Shown here piece by piece: positions 9,205 through 17,526 of a DNA stretch of 64,000 bases. This DNA comes from Microbulbifer sp. Q7 (GTDB lineage Bacteria > Pseudomonadota > Gammaproteobacteria > Pseudomonadales > Cellvibrionaceae). Below the pieces are notes generated by a model. That model did not search any database, was not told the origin of the DNA, and saw only the letters and a list, made by a program, of their open reading frames with translations. Within the stretch, counting starts at the first letter, position 1. Each line of letters begins with the position of its first letter. The stretch is taken from positions 2,016,501 through 2,080,500 of the forward strand of contig NZ_LROY01000002.1 in assembly GCF_001639145.1 (NCBI RefSeq), written 5' to 3'. The position numbers were made by a program, and so were the translations under genes.

Positions 9205-10092
9205 ATGTTGCGAATAGGGCTGTTTCTTCTTACCAACCTGGCGGTGATGGTGCTCGTCGGCATCATCTTCAACCTGCTGGGAATCCAGGGCATTCTCGAT
9301 GCCAACGGGGTCAATTTAAATCTTCCGGGCCTGCTGTTGATGTGCGCCATATTTGGTATTGGCGGCGCGCTGATTTCGCTGCTGCTGTCCAAAACCATTG
9401 CGCGCCGGTCCACGCGTACCCAGGTCATCACCCAGCCACAAACCCCGGACGAGCGCTGGCTGGTAGAAACCGTGCGCGAGCTGTCCCAGAAAGCGGGCAT
9501 CGGCATGCCGGATGTGGGTATCTTCCCCATGCCCCAGGCCAACGCCTTTGCCACCGGCTGGAACCGCAACAATGCACTGGTAGCGGTAAGTGAAGGCCTG
9601 CTGCAGCGCTTCAATCGCGACGAAGCGCGCGCGGTGATCGGCCATGAGATCGGCCACGTGGCCAACGGCGACATGGTCACCCTGGCGCTCATCCAGGGTG
9701 TGGTAAATACTTTTGTGATGTTTTTTGCGCGTCTGGTCGGCTTCTTTGTCGACCGGGTACTGTTGCGCAATGAACAGGGCCTGGGCATTGGCTACTACAT
9801 CACGTCGATCATCATGGATATGGTTTTCGGGGTATTTGCGATGATGATCGTCGCCTGGTTCAGTCGCCGCCGCGAGTACCGCGCCGACGCCGCCGGAGCG
9901 CACCTGGCCAGCCCCAACGCGATGATGGCCGCACTGGCGCGCATCAAGTCCGAGTCGGAAGCCGGCCGCGAGCAACCACTGCCTGCCAACATGAAAGCGT
10001 TTGGTATTTATGGCAACAGCATGGCCGCCCTGCTCGCCAGCCACCCCCCCCTTGAGGATCGCATCCTGGCCCTGCAAAATTCCGCACGCTGA
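9205..10092 (+). CDS. htpX: Membrane zinc metalloprotease HtpX
   Basis: A 295-residue M48B protease (E. coli HtpX is 293) that degrades misfolded inner-membrane proteins alongside FtsH. Two N-terminal membrane helices lie at about residues 4-24 and 36-56. The catalytic HEIGH motif is in VIGHEIGHVANGD at about residues 148-158. Two further hydrophobic segments at about 165-220 precede the third ligand region RRREYRADAAG. The ATG at 9205 follows GGAGAAG by about 6 nt. An HtrA-like serine protease gene follows 69 bp downstream, making a small envelope-quality-control pair. Confidence 0.96.
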   Translation: MLRIGLFLLTNLAVMVLVGIIFNLLGIQGILDANGVNLNLPGLLLMCAIFGIGGALISLLLSKTIARRSTRTQVITQPQTPDERWLVETVRELSQKAGIGMPDVGIFPMPQANAFATGWNRNNALVAVSEGLLQRFNRDEARAVIGHEIGHVANGDMVTLALIQGVVNTFVMFFARLVGFFVDRVLLRNEQGLGIGYYITSIIMDMVFGVFAMMIVAWFSRRREYRADAAGAHLASPNAMMAALARIKSESEAGREQPLPANMKAFGIYGNSMAALLASHPPLEDRILALQNSAR

Positions 10093-10101
10093 TTGCAAAA
10101 A

Positions 10102-10125
10102 ACGGGGGCCCCTGTGGGGCCCCGT
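10102..10125. terminator. GC-rich hairpin between htpX and the serine protease gene
   Basis: ACGGGG(G)CCCC, a TGT loop, then GGGGCCCCGT: a near-perfect stem. There is no T run on the plus strand. On the minus strand it is followed by a run complementary to AAAAAA at 10097-10102. It may slow read-through or stabilise the htpX mRNA end. Confidence 0.5.
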
Positions 10126-10161
10126 CCGAAGCAAAACCCAGGCGCAGGAACCTGTCGACCA

Positions 10162-11223
10162 ATGCGATTGAATCCATCTCTGTCCCGTCTCGCCCTCACC
10201 GTCCTATTCCTCTGCTTGGCAGTCAACGCACAGGCAGAATCCCGCATTCCCCAGTTCGCCACCGACGACGAGGTCAACACCATGCAGGTGTTCAACTTCG
10301 CCAGCCCCTCGGTGGTGTATGTCACCAACGAAACCGTGGTACGAGACCGCTGGACCCTGCGCCTGCACACGGTACCCAAGGGTGCCGGTAGCGGATTTAT
10401 CTGGGACGATCGCGGCCATGTGGTGACCAACTATCACGTGGTCGAAAAAGCGCGCAAGATCACCATTACCCTGCAAGATCGCAGCGAATGGCCGGCAGAA
10501 CTGGTGGGTTCTGCACCGGAAAAAGATTTGGCGGTGCTGAAGATCGAGGCGCCCAGAGCCCTGCTCAAGCCACTGCTTCCCGGCGAGTCAGCGGGACTGT
10601 CCGTGGGACGCAAAGTGCTCGCCATCGGCAATCCGTTCGGCCTGGATACCACCCTGACCACCGGCGTGGTCAGCGCCCTGGGGCGCGAGATCGAGGCCGC
10701 CGGCAACCGCACCATTCGCAACGTGATCCAAACGGATGCGGCCATCAATCCCGGTAATTCCGGCGGCCCACTGCTGGACAGTAGCGGCCGCCTGATCGGC
10801 GTCAATACGGCGATCTACAGCCCCAGTGGCGCCAGCGTGGGCATTGGCTTCGCCATACCGGTGGACACGGTGAAGAAGATCGTTCCGGAATTGATCGCCC
10901 ACGGACGCCTGGTACGCCCCATCCTGGGCATCGAGTCAGCACCGGACCAATGGGCAGCTCGCTATGACGTCACCGGCGTTGCGGTGCTGCGCACGGCACC
11001 GGGATTGCCGGCCGAGCGCGCAGGTTTGCGTGGCGTATACCGCAGCAACCGCGGCGGCTGGCAGCTGGGGGATGTAATCATTGGCATCGATGGCCTGCCC
11101 ATCAGCAACTACGACGACCTGATGAATGTGCTGGAGAACCGACGCCCCGGAGACAAGGTGAAGGTGGATTACCTGCGCGATGGCGAGGCCTACCAGACTT
11201 CTCTCACCCTGGCCGCCCCATGA
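10162..11223 (+). CDS. HtrA/Deg-like periplasmic serine protease (S1C) with one PDZ domain
   Basis: A 353-residue trypsin-like Deg-family protease. The ATG at 10162 starts a clear signal peptide (LALTVLFLCLAVNAQA); the longer frame from 10093 would add 23 non-signal residues. The catalytic triad is visible as His in GHVVTNYHVV, Asp in EKDLAVLKIE and Ser in NPGNSGGPLLD. One C-terminal PDZ domain (from about VLRTAPGLPAERAG to the end) makes it shorter than DegP, similar to DegS but without a membrane anchor. A role in periplasmic proteolysis is likely. Confidence 0.93.
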   Translation: MRLNPSLSRLALTVLFLCLAVNAQAESRIPQFATDDEVNTMQVFNFASPSVVYVTNETVVRDRWTLRLHTVPKGAGSGFIWDDRGHVVTNYHVVEKARKITITLQDRSEWPAELVGSAPEKDLAVLKIEAPRALLKPLLPGESAGLSVGRKVLAIGNPFGLDTTLTTGVVSALGREIEAAGNRTIRNVIQTDAAINPGNSGGPLLDSSGRLIGVNTAIYSPSGASVGIGFAIPVDTVKKIVPELIAHGRLVRPILGIESAPDQWAARYDVTGVAVLRTAPGLPAERAGLRGVYRSNRGGWQLGDVIIGIDGLPISNYDDLMNVLENRRPGDKVKVDYLRDGEAYQTSLTLAAP

Positions 11224-11371
11224 TGGATTTATGAGATCCCGGTGGCGGTGCCGCCACCGGGCCTGAGCTTGTGCCATCTGTATGCAAGTCCTTCACCCCG
11301 ACCTTTCGCAGTTCCTGCCAAATTCTGTACACTCGCCCCTCAAAATTTCTCGACCTCGACTGCGAACCCTC

Positions 11372-11716
11372 ATGCAAAAACACTTTCTCTGCGGCTACGA
11401 AGATCTCAACGAAGGCGACTCCAAAGGCTTTTCCCTTGGCGACAATAGCGCGGGCATGAACAATGTGTTTGCGGTGAAGAAAGACGGCGAGGTTTTCGCC
11501 TACAAGAACATTTGCCCGCACCGGGGAATCAACCTGGAGTGGCAACCAGACCAGTTTCTGGACTCGGAAAAAGCGCTGATCCAGTGCGCCTCCCACGGTG
11601 CGCTGTTCGAAATTACCACCGGCGAGTGCATCGCGGGCCCCTGTGCCGGTGATGCGCTGACACCGGTTCCGGTGGAATACGCCCAGGACGGGCTCTATGT
11701 ATTACTGGCGGACTGA
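11372..11716 (+). CDS. Small Rieske-type [2Fe-2S] protein
   Basis: A 114-residue single-domain Rieske ferredoxin. The cluster-binding pairs are CPHRG and CASHG about 30 residues apart, both with the expected Cys-X-His and Cys-X2-His spacing, so an intact cluster is expected. It has no membrane anchor or signal, so it is a cytoplasmic electron carrier rather than a cytochrome bc1 subunit. The ATG at 11372 begins directly ahead of the domain. The partner oxidoreductase is not in the neighbourhood. Confidence 0.88.
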   Translation: MQKHFLCGYEDLNEGDSKGFSLGDNSAGMNNVFAVKKDGEVFAYKNICPHRGINLEWQPDQFLDSEKALIQCASHGALFEITTGECIAGPCAGDALTPVPVEYAQDGLYVLLAD

Positions 11717-11726
11717 GCGGGCCTAA

Positions 11727-11754
11727 CGCCTAACCCCTAGCGCCTAACCCCTAG
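11727..11754. repeat. 14-bp tandem repeat at the sfsA 3' end
   Basis: Two perfect copies of CGCCTAACCCCTAG (11727-11740, 11741-11754), with a partial unit on each side. The second copy supplies the sfsA stop codon (TAG on the minus strand at 11753-11751). Confidence 0.85.
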
Positions 11755-12461
11755 CGCCCAAGCACCAGAAACGGAATCGGCGTAGCGAGCGCGATTTCGC
11801 CCGGGCCGAGTGTGGCGCGGTAAGCAATCACTTCCACACCCGCCGCCACCGCCTCTTCCAGTGCCGCCGCATACGCCGGGTCAATTTCCGCGGCGGCCTC
11901 TACGGTCTCGATGGCCGAGTGCTGCACGCAGTAAAACAGCACCGCGCGCGTGCCCGACAGCGCCAGTGTCCGCAACTCGCGCAAGTGCTTGCTCCCGCGG
12001 GCACTGACCGCATCGGGAAACATTCCCCGCGCACCCTCCGCCAGCGTCACGTTTTTCACCTCAACGTAGCAATCGCCATGTTCCCCGCTCAGCAACAGGT
12101 CAATGCGGCTGTTTTCATCGCCGTACTTCACTTCGCGCCGCAACTGCGAGTAGCCCTGCAGCTCGTTGACGACCCCTGTATTAATCGCCTCCTCCACCAG
12201 ATGATTGGCGCGGCCGGTATTAACCCCCGCCAAAGCGCCCTCCGGTGTGGTGGTGATTTCCAGCGTGTGGCGGTACTTGCGTTTGGGGTTGCCGGAATCG
12301 GAATACCAGCAGGGGGTATTTTCCTGCCAGCAATTTTTCATTGACCCGGTATTGGGGCAGTGAATGGTTATAATTTCACCAGAGCTGGTTTCCACATCCG
12401 CGAGAAACCGCTTGTAGCGGCGCAGTAACTTCCCTCTGGTCAATGGCGGGTCAAGTTTCAC
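11751..12461 (-). CDS. sfsA: Sugar fermentation stimulation protein homologue
   Basis: A 236-residue SfsA-family protein. Family signatures are the N-terminal LTRGKLLRRYKRFLADV, HCPNTGSMKNC, a restriction-nuclease-like YVEVKNVTLAEGARGMFPDAVSARG split over about residues 130-160, and RAVLFYCVQ. The family is described as DNA-binding with a nuclease-like fold; its cellular role is not settled. It is divergent from dksA with a 294-bp gap, the same neighbour relationship as in Pseudomonas and E. coli. Confidence 0.95.
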   Translation of the reverse strand: MKLDPPLTRGKLLRRYKRFLADVETSSGEIITIHCPNTGSMKNCWQENTPCWYSDSGNPKRKYRHTLEITTTPEGALAGVNTGRANHLVEEAINTGVVNELQGYSQLRREVKYGDENSRIDLLLSGEHGDCYVEVKNVTLAEGARGMFPDAVSARGSKHLRELRTLALSGTRAVLFYCVQHSAIETVEAAAEIDPAYAAALEEAVAAGVEVIAYRATLGPGEIALATPIPFLVLGR

Positions 12462-12755
12462 ACAAGGCCTTAAAAAAGTCAGTTATGACAGGATGAGCTG
12501 CCGTCCTGCCGAAAAAACGAACGCCAGAATACACCATCGAGCCAATTAATTTACGGAGGATCCTCGCCAGAGTCATTAACCGGCAACATTTTGTGGCGCG
12601 GTCCAGAGAGATTTGATAGTTTCCTCGCCTCGGTCGCGCGAGTGGCCTGAAAGATACAGCCGGCGGCCGCTTAGGCTTTGTGCAGCCTGCTAGGCTTGAA
12701 TTTGGTTGTAGAGCCCCTATTTATCAGGGCCCGTATTACGAGAGAGGCAATGACT

Positions 12756-13193
12756 ATGCCCAATACTGTTGCGAAATCCGATTCTCTGCACGGCTTCGAA
12801 CCCTATCAGGAAAAGAAGGGCGAGGAGTACATGAATGAGAACCAGCAGGAGCACTTCCGCAAGCTGCTGCTGGCATGGAAGGCTGAACTGATGGCAGAGG
12901 TGGATCGCACCGTATCTCACATGAAAGATGAAGCGGCAAACTTCCCGGACCCGGCGGATCGCGCCAGCCAGGAAGAAGAGTTCAGTCTGGAACTGCGCAC
13001 CCGCGATCGTGAGCGCAAGCTGATCAAAAAGATCGATGCCACCATCGAGCTGATTGACCAGGACGATTATGGCTTCTGTGAAGCCTGTGGCGTAGAAATC
13101 GGCATTCGCCGCCTGGAAGCCCGGCCCACCGCCACCCTGTGCGTGGACTGCAAGACCCTGGCGGAAATCAAGGAAAAGCAGATCTCCGGCTGA
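12756..13193 (+). CDS. dksA: RNA polymerase-binding transcription factor DksA
   Basis: A 145-residue DksA that acts with ppGpp through the RNA polymerase secondary channel. The GFEPYQEKKGEEYMN start region matches E. coli DksA. The coiled-coil carries the tip acidic residues in DPADRASQEEEF, and the four-cysteine zinc finger is CEACG ... CVDC. The ATG at 12756 is chosen because GAGAGG at 12742-12747 lies 8 nt upstream; the in-frame ATG at 12750 is too close to it. gluQ follows 79 bp later, as in Pseudomonas and E. coli. Confidence 0.97.
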   Translation: MPNTVAKSDSLHGFEPYQEKKGEEYMNENQQEHFRKLLLAWKAELMAEVDRTVSHMKDEAANFPDPADRASQEEEFSLELRTRDRERKLIKKIDATIELIDQDDYGFCEACGVEIGIRRLEARPTATLCVDCKTLAEIKEKQISG

Positions 13194-13272
13194 TGCTCGC
13201 TGCACGGGCGGCGCCTGAGCCGCCCGGCATTCCACCCCCATCTTTTCCGCCTTCCCTGCCCCGGTTTACGGC

Positions 13273-14130
13273 ATGCCCGAACACTACACCGGCCGCTTCG
13301 CCCCCTCCCCCACAGGCCCGCTTCACTTCGGCTCACTGGTGTGTGCGCTGGGCAGCTATCTGGATGCCGTTGCCCACGGAGGGCATTGGCTGGTGCGTAT
13401 GGAAGACCTGGACCCGCCCCGGGAAATGCCCGATGCCGCCGCGCGCATCCTGAAATCCCTCGATGCCCACGGCCTACATGCGCACGCGCCGGTGCAATGG
13501 CAGAGCCGCAGACACGCCCGCTACCAGGAAGCACTGGAACAGCTGCGGCAGGATAACCGGGTGTATCCCTGCTCCTGTACCCGCGAGCAAGTACGCAAGG
13601 CCGGCGGCCACCGGCGGGAAAACTGCGTGGGTAACCTGGGTGAGCACGCCCTGCGTTTTCACTGCGCCGGCGCCACCGAGACGTTTGTGGATATCTGGCA
13701 GGGGCAGCAAGCCCAATCCATCGCCGAAGACCCGATACTCAAGCGCAAGGATGGGCTCTACGCCTATCAACTGGCGGTGGTAGTCGACGATATCGCCCAG
13801 CAGGTGTCCTGCGTGGTACGGGGTGCCGACCTGCTGGACTGCACCGGTGTCCAGCTGCAGCTGTTTCGCGCCCTGGGTGCAGAACCGCCGCAATTCGGCC
13901 ACCTGCCACTGGTCATGAATGAGGGCGGCCAGAAGCTCAGCAAGCAGAACCATGCCACCGCGCTTGACGACACCCGTGCGGCGCGCAATCTCTGCCAAGC
14001 ACTGCAGTTTCTGGGTTTTCATCTCCCAGCTGAGCTGGCGGAACAGGCGCCACGGCAGATTTTGGCCTGGGCCTGCGCGCGCTGGCAGCGGCCGCAAGTG
14101 GACACCCGCAACCGGCTGCTCGCACCGTAA
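13273..14130 (+). CDS. gluQ: Glutamyl-Q tRNA(Asp) synthetase
   Basis: A 285-residue truncated GluRS paralogue that attaches glutamate to queuosine at the tRNA(Asp) wobble position. The N-terminal FAPSPTGPLHFGS contains the HIGH-like motif. A Cys-rich zinc-site stretch (YPCSCTREQVRKAGGHRREN) sits at about residues 97-116. KLSKQNHA is the KMSKS-like loop, and the anticodon-binding domain is absent, as expected. The position between dksA and cbrA matches Pseudomonas synteny. Confidence 0.95.
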   Translation: MPEHYTGRFAPSPTGPLHFGSLVCALGSYLDAVAHGGHWLVRMEDLDPPREMPDAAARILKSLDAHGLHAHAPVQWQSRRHARYQEALEQLRQDNRVYPCSCTREQVRKAGGHRRENCVGNLGEHALRFHCAGATETFVDIWQGQQAQSIAEDPILKRKDGLYAYQLAVVVDDIAQQVSCVVRGADLLDCTGVQLQLFRALGAEPPQFGHLPLVMNEGGQKLSKQNHATALDDTRAARNLCQALQFLGFHLPAELAEQAPRQILAWACARWQRPQVDTRNRLLAP

Positions 14131-14235
14131 CCGCCGCGACGGTTGAACTTCCCCCCATACGCGCATTACCATTTTGCGCCAACTTTTCCCGTTCCGCCGC
14201 ACCCTCCCGCCGCAGGACGCACCGACAGGTCTTTG

Positions 14236-14412
14236 ATGAGCAACCGCACCCTGTTAATTCTGCTGGCACTGGTGGGCTACGTGTTCAGCCCCACCGTATT
14301 CACCTGGATGATCAATCCAACCGGCGCCTGGTATCGCCCGTTCATTTTATGGTTCGTGCTCATCCTGCTGGCGATCGTTATTCAGCGGAGGCGCAAACCC
14401 GATGACCTTTGA
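14236..14412 (+). CDS. Small membrane protein overlapping cbrA (CbrX-like)
   Basis: A 58-residue protein with two hydrophobic segments (about residues 4-22 and 35-52) and a basic tail (QRRRKP). The ATG at 14236 is favoured because upstream in-frame sequence is Pro-rich and non-coding in character. Its end overlaps the cbrA start by 11 bp, implying translational coupling. A short ORF in the same place and overlapping cbrA has been described in Pseudomonas (cbrX, from memory). Homology here is inferred mainly from position, size and topology. Confidence 0.75.
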   Translation: MSNRTLLILLALVGYVFSPTVFTWMINPTGAWYRPFILWFVLILLAIVIQRRRKPDDL

Positions 14413-17398
14413 GATCGTCAACATTGCGCTGATTGGCGTTGCGTATATCTTTGCCCTGTTCTTCGTCGCCTTCGCCACGTCCAAGGGGTGGCTGCCCAGT
14501 AACTGGGTGCGGCATCCCTTCGTTTACGTTTTGTCCCTGGGGGTTTCTCTCAGTGCCTGGACCTATTACGGTATCGTCGACCTGGCGTGGCAGCATGGTT
14601 ACGGGGTGCTCGCTTACTATCTGGGCACCGGCGCCATGTTTCTGTTTGCGCCGGTGGCGTTGGAACCGCTCGCGCGGCTGGCGCAGCGCTACCAGCTGAC
14701 TTCCCCCGCCGACCTGCTCGTGTTCCGCTACCACAGCCGCGAGGCCGGCACCCTCGCCACCCTGTTTATGCTGCTCGGGCTGCTGCCGCTGATTGCGCTG
14801 CAGATTCAGGCCGTGGCAGAAACCCTGGCCCTGCTTTCCCGCGACGATGCTGCCGCGCTGGCACTGCCGGACAGCGGGGTTACCAGTAAAAACCTCATCG
14901 CGTTTCTTTACTGTGTTCTGCTGGCGCTGTTCACCAGTACTTATGGCGCCTCTCGCAAAAGGCGGGCCGGCCTCGCCAGTGCCATGGCCCTGGAGTCGCT
15001 GGTAAAACTGGTGGCACTGCTGGCAGTCGGGCTCTATGCCGTATACGGCGTATTTGGCGGGCTGGGCGGCCTCGACCAATGGCTGGTGCAAAACAGCGAC
15101 ATGCAGCAACTGCTGTATTCCCCGATCAAACAGGGTTCATCCCACACTCTGCTACTGGTCTTCATTGCCACCGCGGTGGCCATGCCGCACATTTTTTACC
15201 TGAGTATTGCCGAGCGCCCTGCCGCCCACGCGCTGCGCACTGCCAGCTGGGGATTCCCGCTGTTTTTACTGCTGATGGCGTTACCCATTTTCCCCATCAT
15301 GTGGGCGGGTTTTGCCCTGGATGTCACGGAACCGGCACAGTACTTTACACTGGCGGTGCCGCGCGCCAGCGGGTCCGCCCTGCTCACCATTCTCGCGTTT
15401 ATCGGCGGCCTGTCTGCCGCCACCGGCGCGCTGATCATGATCACCCTGGCACTCTCCACCATGGTGATGAACCACTGGCTGCTACCCGGTACCCGCTGGC
15501 AGTCCGAAGACAATATGTACCGGCAGCTACTGTGGCTGCGTCGGGCGCTGGTGGCGGCGCTGTTTCTGGCGGGCTTCGGGTTCTACCTGCTGCTCAACAA
15601 TCGACTGTCCCTTTCCGACCTGGCGATCATCGCGTTCATTGCCTCGCTGCAGTTTCTACCCGGCATATTCGCCGTGATTCACTGGCCCCAGGGCAACCGC
15701 CGCGGGTTTATTGGCGGCCTGCTCGCCGGGATGTTCGTGTGGGCGGCAGGGCTACTGCTCCCCGCCATGGTGGGTAACAGTGGCCTTGCGGTCGGTGAGT
15801 ACCGGATCCCGCTGGGCATGGAGATCTGGCCGCAGATCACCACGCTGTCGCTGTCGGTCAATGTGCTGCTATTTGTGGGACTGTCGATCTTTACCCGCGC
15901 CAGCAGCCTTGAACGCTACGCCGCGGACCTGTGCAGTGACGACTCGATCAGCCAGGCGCTGCGCCTGGAGCTCGATGTACAGTCGGCCACCGATTTCCGA
16001 CTGCGCTTGTCTGAGAGCCTCGGTGCCGCCACCGCCAGCCAGGAAGTGAGCCGTGCCCTGCGACAGCTCAACCTGCCGGAAGATGAGCGCCGCCCCTACG
16101 CCCTGCGGCAGTTGCGCGACAAGCTGGAGGCCAACCTGTCCGGCCTGCTGGGGCGGGTACTCGCCGGCCAGATCGTGGACCGCCACCTGCCGTTTGTGAC
16201 CAGCGACCAGCCCGCCAACAAAGACATCAACTTGATTGAAACCCGTCTGAGCCGCTACAAAAACCAGCTCACCGGCCTCGCCGCGGAACTGAACAACTTG
16301 CGCCTCTACCACCGCCAGATGCTGGAAGAGCTGCCGATGGCCGCCTGCTCCCTGGGCCGCGACGGCGAGATTCTGCTGTGGAACTACGCCATGGCCGACC
16401 TGACCGGGGTCGGTGCCAGCGAGGTGATTGGCTCCAAGCTGGAATACCTGCCGGAGCCCTGGCGCACCCTGCTGACCGAATTCGCAGAATCCGCCGATGG
16501 CAGCCGCTTCAAGCAGCAGGTGGAGATGGACGGCACCAGCCACTGGCTCAACCTGCACAAGACCCGCCTCAAGCAGCGCACAGGCAAATACGGCCGCGAA
16601 TACAAGGACAGCGGCAAGGACACCCGTGGGGATGGCCAGATGCTGTTGGTGGAAGACATCACCGAAACCCAGGTGCTGGAACAGGAGCTGATGCACAGCG
16701 AGCGCCTCGCCTCTGTAGGCCGCCTGGCGGCCGGGGTAGCGCACGAAGTGGGCAACCCGGTCACCGGTATCGCGTGCCTCGCGCAGAATCTTCAGTTCGA
16801 CTCGGACAACCCCGAGGTGCTGGAAACCGCCGACCAGATCCTCAGCCAGACCCAGCGCATCAGTCGCATCGTCCACTCCCTGGTGAGCTTTTCCCACAGT
16901 GGCAGCCAGGAGAGCGAGAAGGCTCCGGTGGACCTGCACGCGTGCGTGGAAGAGGCGGTGCAGCTGCTGTCACTGCAGCTCGACAAGACCCGGGTGACCT
17001 TTTCCAATCTGGTACCCGGTGACCTCTACGCACTGGGTGACAATCAGCGGCTGATTCAGGTGTTTATCAACCTGCTCAGCAACGCCCGCGATGCCAGCCC
17101 CGACGGCGGGCATATCGAGGTTGAAGGGTACGTGCGCGACGGTCTCGCCTGCATCGCGGTAACCGACAATGGCCCGGGCATCTCCGCCGCCCACCGCGAG
17201 CGGATCCTGGAACCCTTCTTCACCACCAAAGAACCCGGCGAAGGCACAGGCCTTGGGCTGGCCATGGTATACAGCATTGTGGAAGAGCATGGCGGGCAAC
17301 TGGAGCTGGTCAGCCCCGCCCACCCGGATACCGGCCGCGGCGCACGTTTTATCGTGCAGCTCCCCCTGGAAGCCGGGGCAAATCCACCGCAAAAGTGA
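14402..17398 (+). CDS. cbrA: Sensor kinase CbrA with SLC5-type transporter domain
   Basis: A 998-residue hybrid of a sodium/solute symporter-like (SLC5) membrane domain at about residues 1-490 (roughly 13 helices), a STAC-like linker at about 500-600, a PAS domain at about 640-760, a HisKA dimerisation domain and a HATPase domain. The phospho-acceptor is H781 in GVAHEVGNP. The N, G1 and G2 boxes are visible as NLLSNARDAS, VTDNGPGI and GEGTGLGLAM. In Pseudomonas, CbrA senses carbon/nitrogen status, is implicated in histidine transport, and phosphorylates CbrB. The overlap with the small upstream ORF and the adjacent cbrB support the assignment. Confidence 0.95.
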   Translation: MTFEIVNIALIGVAYIFALFFVAFATSKGWLPSNWVRHPFVYVLSLGVSLSAWTYYGIVDLAWQHGYGVLAYYLGTGAMFLFAPVALEPLARLAQRYQLTSPADLLVFRYHSREAGTLATLFMLLGLLPLIALQIQAVAETLALLSRDDAAALALPDSGVTSKNLIAFLYCVLLALFTSTYGASRKRRAGLASAMALESLVKLVALLAVGLYAVYGVFGGLGGLDQWLVQNSDMQQLLYSPIKQGSSHTLLLVFIATAVAMPHIFYLSIAERPAAHALRTASWGFPLFLLLMALPIFPIMWAGFALDVTEPAQYFTLAVPRASGSALLTILAFIGGLSAATGALIMITLALSTMVMNHWLLPGTRWQSEDNMYRQLLWLRRALVAALFLAGFGFYLLLNNRLSLSDLAIIAFIASLQFLPGIFAVIHWPQGNRRGFIGGLLAGMFVWAAGLLLPAMVGNSGLAVGEYRIPLGMEIWPQITTLSLSVNVLLFVGLSIFTRASSLERYAADLCSDDSISQALRLELDVQSATDFRLRLSESLGAATASQEVSRALRQLNLPEDERRPYALRQLRDKLEANLSGLLGRVLAGQIVDRHLPFVTSDQPANKDINLIETRLSRYKNQLTGLAAELNNLRLYHRQMLEELPMAACSLGRDGEILLWNYAMADLTGVGASEVIGSKLEYLPEPWRTLLTEFAESADGSRFKQQVEMDGTSHWLNLHKTRLKQRTGKYGREYKDSGKDTRGDGQMLLVEDITETQVLEQELMHSERLASVGRLAAGVAHEVGNPVTGIACLAQNLQFDSDNPEVLETADQILSQTQRISRIVHSLVSFSHSGSQESEKAPVDLHACVEEAVQLLSLQLDKTRVTFSNLVPGDLYALGDNQRLIQVFINLLSNARDASPDGGHIEVEGYVRDGLACIAVTDNGPGISAAHRERILEPFFTTKEPGEGTGLGLAMVYSIVEEHGGQLELVSPAHPDTGRGARFIVQLPLEAGANPPQK

Positions 17399-17526
17399 CC
17401 CAACTGTTACGTGCAAATGGCAAAAATCGAATATTTTTTGAACAGCAATGGCTGTTTGGGTTGCATCGAAACGCCCAACAGGTAAAACTTAGCTCCCCCT
17501 GAACAATTTGTAACCAGGCGTAACAC

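Noticed and set aside
10093..10161. Longer start for the HtrA-like protease
   Set aside because: It would place 23 Pro/Gly-rich residues ahead of a clear signal peptide and run through the GC-rich hairpin; the ATG at 10162 is preferred.
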